Assembly (NCBI RefSeq): GCF_013426205.1
Contig: NC_089423.1
Location: 1,302,001 to 1,366,000, forward strand
Length of the DNA: 64,000 nt
Direction: 5' to 3'
From: Metarhizium brunneum
Taxonomy: Eukaryota; Ascomycota; Sordariomycetes; Hypocreales; Clavicipitaceae
The position numbers were made by a program, and so were the translations under genes. Positions 22,818 through 33,458 of the stretch are shown piece by piece (the first letter of the stretch is position 1; each line of letters opens with the position of its first letter). The notes under the pieces are model-generated. The model searched no databases and was not told the DNA's origin. It was given only the letters and a program-made list of their open reading frames with translations.

Positions 22818-24464
22818 ATGTCAGCGATTTACAATCTCGAGCCGCAGCCAACGGCGTCGGCAATCATCCACACGACCCTGGGAGAGATCCTCGTTGAACT
22901 TTTTGCCAAACAAGCCCCTCTCACCTGTCGCAACTTTCTGCAACATAGTCTGGACGGGTACTACGATGGCACAGTTTTCCACAGATTGGTCCCCAACTTC
23001 ATTTTACAGGGTGGTGATCCTACAGGTACCGGAAATGGCGGCGAGTCCATCTACGACGGCGGCGCATTCAGCGGCGACTTGGATCCGTGGCCAATGGACG
23101 AGCGAAGGGGCCAAAATGCAGGTCCTACAGGCATAAACTTCAAAGACGAATTTCACTCACGTCTCAAGTTCAACCGAAGAGGTCTGCTAGGTATGGCCAA
23201 CGAGAGTCGTGCAGATACAAACGGCAGCCAGTTCTTTTTTACGTTGGATAAAACCGAGGAGTTGAATGGGAAGAATACATTGTTTGGACGGGTCGCGGGC
23301 GATACGATATATAATTTGGCCAAGATTGGAGAGTCCGAGGTAGACGAAGCGAGTGAAAGACCGCTATATCCAGTGAAGATTGAGAAGGTGGAAATATTGG
23401 TGAATCCGTTTGAGGACATGAGAAAGAGATCGAGGGTCGCGACACAAGCTGTGGAAAAATCACTATCTGCGGATAAATCGAAGAAGAAGAAGAGGAAGGG
23501 AGGCAAACAGCTGCTAAGCTTTGGGGATGAGGAGGTGGGAGAGGAGGAAGAGCCGGTGTTTAAGAAGGCCAAGTTTGATACGAGATTGATTGCACAGGAA
23601 GAGGAGCCAGCGGAGGAGCCAAAGAAAGACAAGGTCGGCAAAAAGAACTCTGCCAAGGAAGACAAGAAGAAGAAGAAGCCTACGCTGCAGGAGCACTCTG
23701 ACGAGGAACGACCTGCTTCAAATGCAGAGAATATCAAGCAAACAAGCCAACCAAAAGAGGATGTCCGAGAAGAGGCGGAGGAATTATCAGACGTGCCAGA
23801 ACCGCCAAAGAAGACGGCTCTCCAAAAAGCCAATGAAGAGCTGGCAGCATTAAAGGCCTCGATGCGTCGAACCATTCACTCGGAACAGCCGGCAGAAGAC
23901 ACAAAGAGGAAGTCTGCTCTCGAGTCCATGATACCAGAGTCATCAATGCGAGCGAGGAAGCGACGACCAGGAGGCAACAATACTAGCGGAAGCGATGATC
24001 AAGCGGCCATGCGTCTGTTGCGAGCTTTTCAGTCGAGGTTGGAAAAGGCTCCGCCAGAGAAGGAAATAACTGAATCCGCAGAAAAGCGAGACGAGGGCAG
24101 CAAGGACGCAACAGGCGCAGGTGATGAAGCAGAGCTTTGCGATTTGCACTTTATTGCCAACTGCCAGAGCTGCACGGCTTGGGACAAGCAGGGCAAGGAG
24201 GAGAGCGACGACGAGGGCTGGATGTCACACTCGCTGTCCTTTGCAGCAGATAGGCTGGGTAAAGACCTGAGTAATCGGAAGAAGGCGGAGGAAGAACTGG
24301 TGGTCATTGATCCGCGGGAGAAGGCCCGTACGCTTAAAGAGGACAAACGGGCGGACCGGGAAGCAAAGATGGGCGGATCGCGGGCTTGGGATCAAGCGAG
24401 GGACCAGGCTCGCAATGCGAAGTTGGCGAGGGTCAGTTCGCTTGCAGGTAGGGGGGCCAAGTAG
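22818..24464 (+). CDS. CWC27: Cwc27, spliceosomal cyclophilin
   Basis: A single exon for 548 residues. Residues 12-200 are a cyclophilin domain with FHRLVPNFILQGGDP (R56, F61, Q64) and NGSQFF at 135-140. The tryptophan that binds cyclosporin in cyclophilin A is replaced by Glu (E148), and the following histidine by Asn (N153). The Trp-to-Glu change is the hallmark of Cwc27, and known members have little or no prolyl isomerase activity. The remaining residues are a charged, Lys/Glu-rich, disordered and coiled-coil region, with a conserved block CDLHFIANCQSCTAWD near residue 440 that I associate with Cwc27-type tails. Cwc27 joins the activated spliceosome with Cwc22. It lies upstream of the heat-shock factor in the same direction. 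Confidence 0.93.
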   Translation: MSAIYNLEPQPTASAIIHTTLGEILVELFAKQAPLTCRNFLQHSLDGYYDGTVFHRLVPNFILQGGDPTGTGNGGESIYDGGAFSGDLDPWPMDERRGQNAGPTGINFKDEFHSRLKFNRRGLLGMANESRADTNGSQFFFTLDKTEELNGKNTLFGRVAGDTIYNLAKIGESEVDEASERPLYPVKIEKVEILVNPFEDMRKRSRVATQAVEKSLSADKSKKKKRKGGKQLLSFGDEEVGEEEEPVFKKAKFDTRLIAQEEEPAEEPKKDKVGKKNSAKEDKKKKKPTLQEHSDEERPASNAENIKQTSQPKEDVREEAEELSDVPEPPKKTALQKANEELAALKASMRRTIHSEQPAEDTKRKSALESMIPESSMRARKRRPGGNNTSGSDDQAAMRLLRAFQSRLEKAPPEKEITESAEKRDEGSKDATGAGDEAELCDLHFIANCQSCTAWDKQGKEESDDEGWMSHSLSFAADRLGKDLSNRKKAEEELVVIDPREKARTLKEDKRADREAKMGGSRAWDQARDQARNAKLARVSSLAGRGAK

Positions 24465-25850
24465 GCGCGAGGAGCGTGGTGTATTATCATGTGTCCGGAC
24501 TGAATATAAGCGATACCCAAGAATACGATGTCGAGTGATGCCAGGTGAAAATAAATGACAGTGCTGTGTGGCGTGGGATGGCGAGGATTAGGGAAGGTGT
24601 GTTGGTGACTGGTAATGCAAGACTACAGAAACTATCATATGAATGTCAGGGTATCGAGCTGACGAGTACATGGGCATATCATGCCGTTGACGATGAGGTA
24701 AGTCCTGTGCTTGGAATTCGGGATTTTGAAAAGACTACTCCGTATGTAGGGTTATGTGGTGGACCAATGGACGACGTCGGAGAGGATTGATGGCAGTTGA
24801 AATGTGAGGCGGACCAAGCGGCACAACCAAGAGACCCGCATGGCCCTGCCCATACTCAAGTGCATAAATTGTATGCAAAGTTCTTAGGTACCAGTGCCCA
24901 GTCAAGTATTTGATGTTACGAGCCGTACTCCGAGGCCACTAACAGGTTTGCGGCGCGGCACTGCTTGTCTGGCCCGCCCGTCAGTGGACGGATCGAACGG
25001 ATTGGACGGATTGGACGGAAAGTGGAAACACTTTTGTCAAAGCAAGGCTCGTTGGTAGGACGCGGCCCTGGTCGAATCTAAAGTGGTTGGAAAATGATCT
25101 AATCGATAGCTAACGGAGGCTCCGCTCGTTCATCCTTTGACAACCAACTCGGTAGGAGCGTAGGAAAGTCATCATCTGTTATCATTTGATATTCTCCTGC
25201 CTCCCACATAGCGACTGCTCCGGCAAAGACGGCGTGGCGCCACGCCTTGATTCCCACAAGGCCGAAACCATCGAGAAAATACCGTTACAGTAGATACAAC
25301 GGTGGGGAAAAGAAAACCGACTGCCGCCGTGCAACGCCTTGCTGCCGTGGTGTTTTGCTCTGCCTGTATCGACAGACCCGCAGAAATCGAAGAGAAAAGC
25401 GACATTCTCCAACCGAACCCAGACCGCCTCGTTGACGGAACGGCATTCGAGAAGGGGTGCTCGTTGTAGTGCCGTCCTCGCTGCCTATCCTGAACGTATT
25501 TGTTGCGCGCTCTCAAATTTCTGCATTGTGCAGACCGTGTCAGCCTCCCGCCCGTTGCCTTCTAGTCGACGAGATTGAGTGGCCTTTCGCCCACCTTGTG
25601 CTACTCGAGCGGACCAACCTACGAGGGAGATAGAACGACAACAACGAGAAAGGAAGAATAAATTGTAAAAAAAATCCAATCTACGAAAATATAAAGCATT
25701 CCATTCGCCCGGCCGTTCAAACAAGATAAAAGTCGATAACGACGCCGCACAACGCGTCACCGCCTGGGCCAAACAGCCCGTCAGTTTCTTCACAAGCAAC
25801 CGACCGAGTCCGCCACAGCCTGATATCCAGGCGCACCTTCACACATCCCC
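24465..25850. other. promoter and leader of the heat-shock factor gene
   Basis: This 1.4 kb between two plus-strand genes holds short direct repeats of GGACGGATT near 24990-25020, one exact TACTCCGTA at 24736-24744 and a TTCGAGAA at 25446-25453, the inverted two-unit core of a heat-shock element. No gene is seen. Confidence 0.4.
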
Positions 25851-28124
25851 ATGTCAACACCGAATTCGAGGAAGCGAGCGGCGCCGGGCGCATCGCCAAT
25901 GGTGAACTACCCGCAGCGCATGCAGCAGCCGTTCCCAGCAGACAGTGCCGTTCCAGACAATATGCTTAGATGGAACGGTGACAGCGCCGACTTTGTCGAT
26001 GGCTCTGCGCATGCTGCTAATCCCTATGGCATGATGCCCACGCCTCCTCAGTACACCCAGGTCCCCGCGCCGTCCAACAGCCTTACGCGACGCGACATGA
26101 ACCAGGCACTGATTCCGACGCACACTCGAGGCTTTGACGGTTCCGTCGAGCCGTGGGCCGGCTTTGGCGACGGCAACAATCTTTTGCCACAGAACGATGA
26201 GGAGGGCTTGATTGAGCAGGACAACGTCGAGGCCTTGGAGGAGATGGCGCAGAAGGCTAAGCGGGATGCTCAGGGCAGGCGGAAAGGGATTCCGCCGTTT
26301 GTGCAAAAGCTCAGCAGGTAAGTGGTTTGAGCTGGGGCTTGTCCAGGTGCTGGACAGTTCCATCACGGTGCATTGGCATTGATGCTAACTCAGTCTGTCC
26401 CTTTCGCTAGCTTTTTGGAGGAACGAAAAAACGAAGATCTCATTCGCTGGTCGGAAAAGGGAGACTCGTTCATTGTTCTTGACGAGGACGAGTTTGCCAA
26501 AACCCTGATTCCAGAGCTGTTCAAGCACAACAACTACGCCTCCTTTGTTCGGCAACTCAACATGTATGGCTTTCACAAACGTGTTGGCCTGTCGGACAAC
26601 TCGATGCGAGCGAGCGAGCGCAAAAACAAGAGCCCCAGCGAGTACCACAATCCATTCTTCCGCCGTGGCCACCCCAACCTGCTGTGGCTCATCAACAAGC
26701 CCAAGACCAGGGCCACGTCCAAGAAGTCGTCCAATAAGAACGAGATCGGCGAGCTGGACAGTGACGAGGATCAGATTCAGGATGAGGTGACGGCGCAGAA
26801 CACCGCAGCCGGACCCAACGTCCCTACGGGCCGGTCACTGCCGCCGGCGTCTGCATCATCATCAGCAGAGCCGCAGGCCCTGCCCAAGAAAGAAATGACC
26901 TTGATCCGAGAGGAGCTGACAAAGGTCCGAGAACAGCAGAGACTGATTCACAAGGCAATCAATCGGCTGCAACACACCAACAACGATTTGTACAACCAAG
27001 CACTCATGTTCCAGTCGCAACACGACCGGCACCAAAGCTCCATCAATGCCATCCTCAACTTCCTAGCCAATGTCTTTAGAAAGACGCTGGAGGACCAAGG
27101 CAACACGCAGAGTGTCGGCGACATCCTTTCAAGCATGATTACCAACCAGGGCCAGCCATCCCATCAAGGCAATGTGGTCGACCTGGGCGACTTTTTCCAA
27201 CCAAAAATGGATTCTGCCTCCAATATGGGGGGTGCTCACAAGCGAACCCGCGGCCTGCTGCCGCCCATCCCCAACCACCAGGCCGATGCCCCAACAGCTA
27301 CTCAGTCACCATCGACAAGTTCAACACCATACTATCCCGTTGGCAACCACAACCCCGAAATGGGCCACGTCACCGAGTTGGTCGACGGCTCCGACACGCC
27401 TCCAAGTCTCCGGCAGGAGCTAGAGTCCAACCCGCACGAACGGATGATGAAGATCATCAACGACCACAATGCCACGAATAAGTCGGGCATGGATCTCCCC
27501 GAAGCCACGGAGCTCGTCACCAACGCCCCCAACACCCTGAATAAGGACCAGAGAAGCAAGTTTGTCGACTTCATGGCCGGACAAACTACGTCACCCCCGT
27601 CACAGCCGCCGTCCGCACCCACGACTGCAAAGCCCACGCCCGTCCCTCCACGCTCCGCCAAAGCCAGCGTCTCCCCATCACCAACCCCAGCAGACGCCGC
27701 CGTCCCCTCTCTATCCCCCATCATGCGCTCACCACAAATGGCCCCCCCGTCGTTGAATCAAATCAGCACCAATCAAATCGACCTCGACCAGCTCCAACGC
27801 CTGCAATCCGACCAGGACGCCAAAATCCACGAACTCAGTGAATTACTCGGTCCGCTGAGTCCGTCGGGCCGTATACCGGGCTTAGAAGACGGCGCCGAAG
27901 GGTACTTTGATCAGCCGCATGTCGACCTGGACCAATTCTTCGATAGCAACGCGTTTTTGAACGATGCTAGTTTCGGTGACGGCAACGATTTCAACTTTAG
28001 CATTGACGGGGCAGCGGATGATGTGAAGAACGGGGAACCCAGTCCCACTGGCACCGAGGAGATTCAGAGAGACGATTTTGATACCACGCAAAAGAACGGA
28101 AATAAGAGGCGAAGGGTAGCGTAG
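25851..28124 (+). CDS. HSF1: heat-shock transcription factor, HSF1 type
   Basis: Two exons, 25851-26317 and 26411-28124 (93-nt intron, donor GTAAGT, acceptor CTAG), giving 726 residues. The intron splits the start of the DNA-binding domain (FVQKLS then SFLEERK). The domain spans about residues 147-260 and has FKHNNYASFVRQLNMYGFHK and FRRGHPNLLWLINKP, the standard HSF recognition region. A heptad-rich oligomerisation segment follows (about 330-400, ELTKVREQQRLIHKAINRL). There is no receiver domain, so it is not Skn7. The 145-residue N-terminal extension and the Pro/Ser-rich C-terminus fit ascomycete Hsf1. It is nuclear and drives chaperone genes through nGAAn repeats. A candidate heat-shock element lies in its own promoter. 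Confidence 0.95.
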
Positions 28125-28509
28125 GCGTTTTGTACATGGGAAGGCAAAGGGGCCGTGGTTTTGTGCCTTTGATTTTTAAAAAAACAAACAAGAGAAACTT
28201 TTGGTATTGGACGGGTTTATGAGCCTCGGCAGCTGCTGGATGGATGGGTGCGGCGGGCGGTGTTTTTGGTAGTTTGTAGATATGGGCACATGGCCGTATC
28301 GTTTTATATAAAGCTATATCCCACGTATGACATGCCGTCTATTGCTTTTGTCAAGTGCCAGTTCCCCTCTTCCCCCCCAATCATCCACCTGGGTATCATG
28401 CCAATGCTATACACGCCACCAACCGTTCAAAACAAACGAAGAAAAAAGGCAATGTCAACGCCTTATCCCTATATCTGAATTCAAAAATAAGAGAGAGAAA
28501 AAGGAAACA
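28125..28509. other. intergenic between convergent HSF1 and PPIL3-type genes
   Basis: These 385 nt lie between two 3' ends. Nothing beyond AT-rich presumed polyadenylation signals is visible. Confidence 0.4.
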
Positions 28510-29088
28510 TCAGCCCGCCAGGGGATTCGCATGCACCGTCACACGATCGATCCTCACGTCGCCCCTGGCAAGCGGCCTCGCCTTGCGGTCCACCTCCTCG
28601 GCCTCGAGCCGGGCCAGCGTCGCCATGGCCTCGTCGCCAATGACCCTCCCAAAGACGGTATTCAGGCCATCCAGGTGCGGGGCCTTGTCGAGCGTCACGA
28701 AGAACTGCGACCCGTTGGTGCCGGGCCCCTTGTTCGCCATGCTCACCGTGCCGCGCTGCGCGTGCCGCAGCGACGGCCGGATCTCGTCCTCGAACGCCGC
28801 GTCCCAGATGGACCGCCCGCCCTTGGGGTCGTCGGGCCCCGGGTGCGCCGGCGCGCCCGTCTGCAGGATGAACTTGGGGATGAGGCGGTGGAACGGCGAC
28901 CCGTCGTAGTAGCCCGATGCGCAGAGGGCAAGGAAGTTCTGTCGCCGAGTTAGCGGGTGGCCTACCTTGCCGTAGAGGAAGAGGAAGGGGGGAGGGAGGA
29001 GATGACGTGCTTCTGCGGTTTTGGGGACGCTCTCGCAAAAGACTTCGATTTTGATGTCGCCGTGGCTGGTGTGTAGGGTGACGGACAT
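28510..29088 (-). CDS. cyp10: PPIL3-type peptidyl-prolyl isomerase (Cyp10)
   Basis: Exon 1 is 29088-29011 and exon 2 28938-28510, giving 168 residues. The unspliced frame stays open but inserts 24 residues between KTAE and NFLALC, inside the most conserved part of a cyclophilin. Removing 72 nt restores VPKTAENFLALCASGYYDG. The only phase-compatible boundaries give a GC donor (GAA then GCACGT) and a CAG acceptor preceded by a GCTAAC branch point. FHRLIPKFILQTG and NGSQFF are present, and His (H114) stands at the cyclophilin A Trp position, as in human PPIL3. The length equals the family's. PPIL3 is found in spliceosomal C complexes. Codon use is strongly GC-biased compared with the neighbours. 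Confidence 0.88.
   Translation of the reverse strand: MSVTLHTSHGDIKIEVFCESVPKTAEARHLLPPPFLFLYGKVGHPLTRRQNFLALCASGYYDGSPFHRLIPKFILQTGAPAHPGPDDPKGGRSIWDAAFEDEIRPSLRHAQRGTVSMANKGPGTNGSQFFVTLDKAPHLDGLNTVFGRVIGDEAMATLARLEAEEVDRKARPLARGDVRIDRVTVHANPLAG
28939..29010 (-). other. probable GC-AG intron of the PPIL3-type gene
   Basis: The 72-nt intron starts GC rather than GT, ends CAG, and has GCTAAC 12 nt before the acceptor. It contains no stop in the reading frame and is a multiple of three. Confidence 0.65.
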
Positions 29089-30208
29089 GGCTGCGGCTAG
29101 AGGGCGTGCTTGGGCAGCAGAGGTGGAAGGGGGACAAGGAGGCGGGACGTCGTGATGATTCGAAGGCAGCTATTTTCTACGGTGGGGGATTTTTTTTTTT
29201 TTCCTTGGTTGTCAGGTCTGACGTATCCGGCGACACCAGACTAGAGGGCCTTTTTTTATGGTAGAATCGTCCTTTTCTAAAGCTCTTAGCATATCTATTA
29301 ATTTTCGAATAATACCGGACTCTACTGAACTACACTCTACTACATATGTTTTATTACCTTATACTCCAAACTCGAAGCGGTATGCTTCATAAAGTACCTT
29401 GGTACCTAGTATCTAGCAACAAGAACTGTTGGTGCATGACGTTATCAAGTGCTGGAGCAATGGCCAATCATAAATGCTAGACATGCCAGAACAACCCACC
29501 CCATTTCAAGATACGGCCGATGAGATCTGGCTTTAGCTTCACCCCGCCACCCCACCATATTCAGCCTAGACGTCACATTCCAATGTCCATCATGTTCTAG
29601 ACATTAGTTAATTCTAAATTCTAGAAGCCCGATGCATGGATGGCTTGATTATTCTCGGTGGAAAATAAATGAGGTTGTTAGTATTCTGGCTCATCGCTTA
29701 AATGGATTATATATATATATACATGAACAAGCGTATGAAATGCTCTTTAAAAAAAGCATCACATCCTTATGACCGCCCCATGTCCCCAAACGCCATTTCC
29801 ATGTCTTTGTCATTAAAGGAGGCCCGAAGCTCACCCCTATTCGCCGTACCAGTCATTCATCTGTAAAACAAACGCCTAATTCAGGGGTATACCCTTGTCC
29901 TCGAAATGCCCAAGAACAATGCATGATCATCCATCTACAGCGTCGTGGCCATGTCCACCCGAGGTGCACCTCGAATCACGCGGTGCATGCTGCATTTTCA
30001 CGCATTCTAATGTACCTCTATGCAGTACTGTTGATGGTTCTTACACGTAAAACACCCGTCCTGTTAGTCCCGGTCAACAGTACTGGCATCGAGGTGGCGA
30101 GCCGTAGATGTTTGGGTAGTGGCCAATCATGATCGGAACAGGCAGTCGGTAAGCCTGTCTAGTTGCAAAGACACTTGCTTCACTAGTCCTAGGTCCTGCC
30201 CAAGACGC
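29089..30208. other. intergenic, AT-rich
   Basis: This 1.1 kb holds the promoter of the PPIL3-type gene and the 3' flank of the arrestin-like gene. A T run lies at about 29190-29201 and an (AT) run near 29710-29722. No coding region is supported. Confidence 0.4.
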
Positions 30209-31646
30209 TTAATCAATAAACGGCTTCTTCTGTCCTCCAACAAGACACAAGCCCAGGGCCCGCAATGAGTCCCGGTCATTAGCCAAAATAATAGTTCGAG
30301 CAGGCAACATCGGATTGTTGGGATCGACATGAGCTGCATCCTTTGCTGCTTGCTCTATTGCGTCCATTTCTTCCTTGCAAGCTTGCTGGTCAAGAGGGCA
30401 TATAACGATGGGTTGTCTCAGGTTGACGTCGCGAGCACCACTTAACTGAACCTATTCGATAGTCAGCGAAAGCCACTTTACAAATTCCCAATGTAAATCT
30501 CCACGAACCTTGATGCTTAAATAAAACTCAATCTTGTAGAGTGATGCCGTAGTGGTAAATGACGAAACCTCGTACAATGGAAATGCTGGCTTGCCTCTCC
30601 TCACAATGCCATCGGGATCTCTCAAGTCTTTGCACGGAAACACGAGTCCGATGTTGGTGGCGTATCCGGCCTCTGGGACCTTCATCTTGACCGTCTGTAG
30701 CTGCTTGCACAGTTTGTTGACCTTCTTTACCGGCTCATCCCCTTCGTGGTTATATGTAACTTCCTCCTCGATGGCGAGAGTAATCTTTTCTATGCTAACC
30801 CGTTTTGCTTTGGTCAACCAGTCTGGGTTGGGTGATAGCTTGATGTACACGGTGATGGGGTCGCCGGGGCCGTAACTCCATCGCGGTAGGTTGATGCCCA
30901 GATGAACGACATTATCTGATGTGACGAGCTTCGTTTCTGGCTTGTTATACATGCCAAATGTGGAGAGCGTGTCGTATCGTTGTAATGGTACCGGAAAGTT
31001 GTATTTGTATTGATTGCTATGGCCTTGCTGTACGGTGACAACAAGTTCGTAATACGTCTCGGCTGTCCTGCTTGGGAGCTGCAGAGACGCAGGGGGGATC
31101 CTCCGGTTTGTTTCTTCTCCGCCACGTCCAAAAGGGATAAACAGCACAAACGGTAGGTCCATGGCGATGACACTCTCAGCCTCCTTTCCAGTTGCGCAAC
31201 GGAATAGCAGGACTTCCTTGCCAACAACATCCGTCGTCTCTTTTCGTGGGGTACCGAGGTGGCGTTTCGTCAAACTATCGGCATCGGGGTGGATAGTTTC
31301 CCGTCGTTGTAAACATATTCGGACTAACGATACGGGTACGGGCATAGAATAGCCTTGCCCCGGTCGAATCTCGACTTTGCCTTCTATTCGGGGCTGCGAC
31401 ACAGGTTGGTAAGCAGACGAGGAGGCGGTCGGGAAGGCTTGGGGTAAGACAGAGGGCAGCTGGGCATGGTTTTGTGTTTTGTTATACCACGGGCGAGGCG
31501 GTGGCATTCGTAGCTTGCGTAAAGGGAGAACGAAAAAAGATCCCAGGACGGTGACTTACCAAGGTGGCTGAGATGCCAGGGTAGCCGATGAGAAAGCTGC
31601 TATTTGGGGGCCCGGAGACCCTCACGCTGGCTGGCGCCGAGGCCAT
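30209..31646 (-). CDS. arrestin-domain protein
   Basis: Three exons, 31646-31560, 31393-30509 and 30451-30209, give 404 residues. The N-terminus reads FLIGYPGISATL, joined by my splice choice to PRIEGKVEIRPG, which makes the continuous first strands of an arrestin fold. Later segments SRTAETYYELVVTV and WSYGPGDPITVYIKLSP are arrestin N- and C-lobe blocks. The second intron (57 nt, GTTCGT to ATAG) restores FYLSIKVQLSGARDV. Fungal arrestins adapt ubiquitin ligases to plasma-membrane transporters or act in pH signalling. I see no PPxY motif in the part I read, so the partner is uncertain. The first intron is 166 nt here; two nearer acceptors in the same phase would add about 20-38 residues. The exact product at that junction is inferred. 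Confidence 0.85.
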
Positions 31647-32928
31647 GATGTCGCTGATGCTCCCGCCACCAGCAACGAGCTATTGGTGGCGGCGAACGAG
31701 GGTAGCGACGATGTTGGCGACTGTGAAGGGGGGATGTGGGCGTCGACAACGATTGAGGCTGTCATGAAGAACACGACGTCGGGTTCGGACGTGGGTTGAA
31801 CGCGGTGTGCGGTGACGAGGACGAGGCCGATCTGAAATGCACAACAAGGTGCCAGGATGCTGGCGTTTCTAACATGGAGGATGCGGAAGGCGGCTCTGCG
31901 TCGCGGTCAGCTCGAGAGTGGGCAGGTGGGGTAGCAGCACTTGAGCAGCACCACAACGCCGGTGCAGCGCCATCCTTCAAGTGTTGTCGAGGTACCAGGT
32001 ACCAGACAACACCTGCCGATGTCGTGACGGAACATGGAGGACACCGTCTGTGTCAGCCAACCTTAAAGAGTGGTCGAGTGCAGGCGCGATGCGCAAGTGG
32101 GCACCCTAAAACCAAAGGGGCAGGGCCAGACAGACAGCGGGAAGGACCGACCGATGTTGCTTGATGGCTCGTGTGCTCGTGTGCTCTACTTGCTCCGTAC
32201 ATATTTCCGTACCTTGTCCATCGTGAGCGTGTCGGGCGACGAGACGATTCAAGTGTGCGCCCACGCGAATACGCAAGCGAATGACAAATGTCAGCCAGGG
32301 TATGCCCCGTGCTTCCTGCAGACAAGTCTGGGGAAACGTGACGACTCGCTGCCAGTGGAGGAAGTACTACTATCACACTCCGTACTACTACTCGTCCCGG
32401 TGCCAGACTTGCGCCTGGGGAGCTTGAGTATCCCATGTCCTTGCAAGCTGATTCGGAAGGACTTGGAGCCATCTGCCAGAATCTGCATTGTTTTCTTACT
32501 TGATTGGTAAGTGATGATGAAGCATTGTTACAGACAGCCACCTAGGTGGTTAATGGTCAGTGCCAAACTAAACACGTTTGCTACTGTTTTGACTTGCAGA
32601 CTCCTGAGCGTACATAATACTTCGCACGCCACCGCAGCCGAGAACAAGCAAATTAATTGATGAAAAAAATAAGTGGCTATACAGAGTAGCAATCCGACCA
32701 ATAAACATGCTGGGTTGGCTCGAATGTCATGCAGCTGTAGTCGCGACATACGCTCGGCTGATCAGTCTCGACGGAGGCAGCGCATTGCATCATGTCTGGT
32801 ACTTTAGGTATCTACTTAATAGGTAGCTACAGTGTATTTAATTCGCACCATCACCGAAAAGGAAATGAAGAAAAAGAGGCAATGAAATCAGGCAAAATCT
32901 CTGAAAAGTACAAAAAAGTAATGCTCAT
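31647..32928. other. intergenic: arrestin-gene promoter
   Basis: No coding region is supported. A short run of CACTCCGTACTACTACTCG lies near 32378. The right end adjoins the tRNA gene, whose 3' end is at 32929. Confidence 0.4.
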
Positions 32929-33036
32929 GCGAGCCGTAGGGATCGAACCTACGCGGGCAATGCCCATTGCGGTTCAAGCGTATACCCTGGTGGGCATGTC
33001 CTAAACACAACGCCTTAACCACTCGGCCAGACTCGC
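32929..33036 (-). tRNA. tRNA-Leu(UAG) with intron
   Basis: On the minus strand the 108-nt gene opens GCGAGTC and closes GGCTCGC, a seven-pair acceptor stem (one G-T). The D arm is GCCGAGTGGTTAAGGC. The anticodon stem TTGTG/CGCAA holds loop TTTAGG, with anticodon TAG at 33003-33001 (leucine, codon CUA). A 27-nt intron follows base 37 (about 32999-32973). The long variable arm GGGCATTGCCC marks a class II tRNA, and the T arm is GTAGGTTCGATCCCTAC. The mature length is about 81 nt before CCA. Leucine is chosen over serine because UAG is not a serine anticodon. The next gene to the right encodes a subunit of the tRNA-splicing endonuclease. Confidence 0.93.
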
Positions 33037-33458
33037 TAACGTCAGGTGACTGCGTGACCAATAGTAAGCATTATACAGCTTCTGTATTGAAATTCAAGAC
33101 GACACCGCGGGTTTGGACCCACTCAACTTCGTGCAATATCAGTAAAGTTTGACTTCACATCAATGGCTTGAGTGTTGTCTGTTACTCAACTTACTCCTGC
33201 TCCTGGTGTGAACCTATTATTTGTTTTATGAGATATTCTCTTGATTTATCTTGCACAATACCCTACTAATACTTCCAGTATAATCAGGACCCCGCGGGAA
33301 AAGGCCGTCAAACCATTTTATTTTGTTTATTGTGTTCAACCCATTCACTCCGTCTTCATCGCGTCACCATGAACTGAAACCTCACATCGCAAACACCACT
33401 CAACCCCATTAGAAATTACATCACACACAAAATATCGCCGTTTCAAAATTTCACCACC
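33037..33458. other. intergenic between tRNA-Leu and SEN54
   Basis: These 422 nt hold the upstream flank of the tRNA and the promoter and leader of SEN54. The last 100 nt are A/C-rich, as in a fungal leader. No other feature is seen. Confidence 0.4.

Noticed and set aside
28327..28953. 208-residue plus-strand frame
   Set aside because: Antisense of the GC-rich PPIL3-type gene; no domain character.
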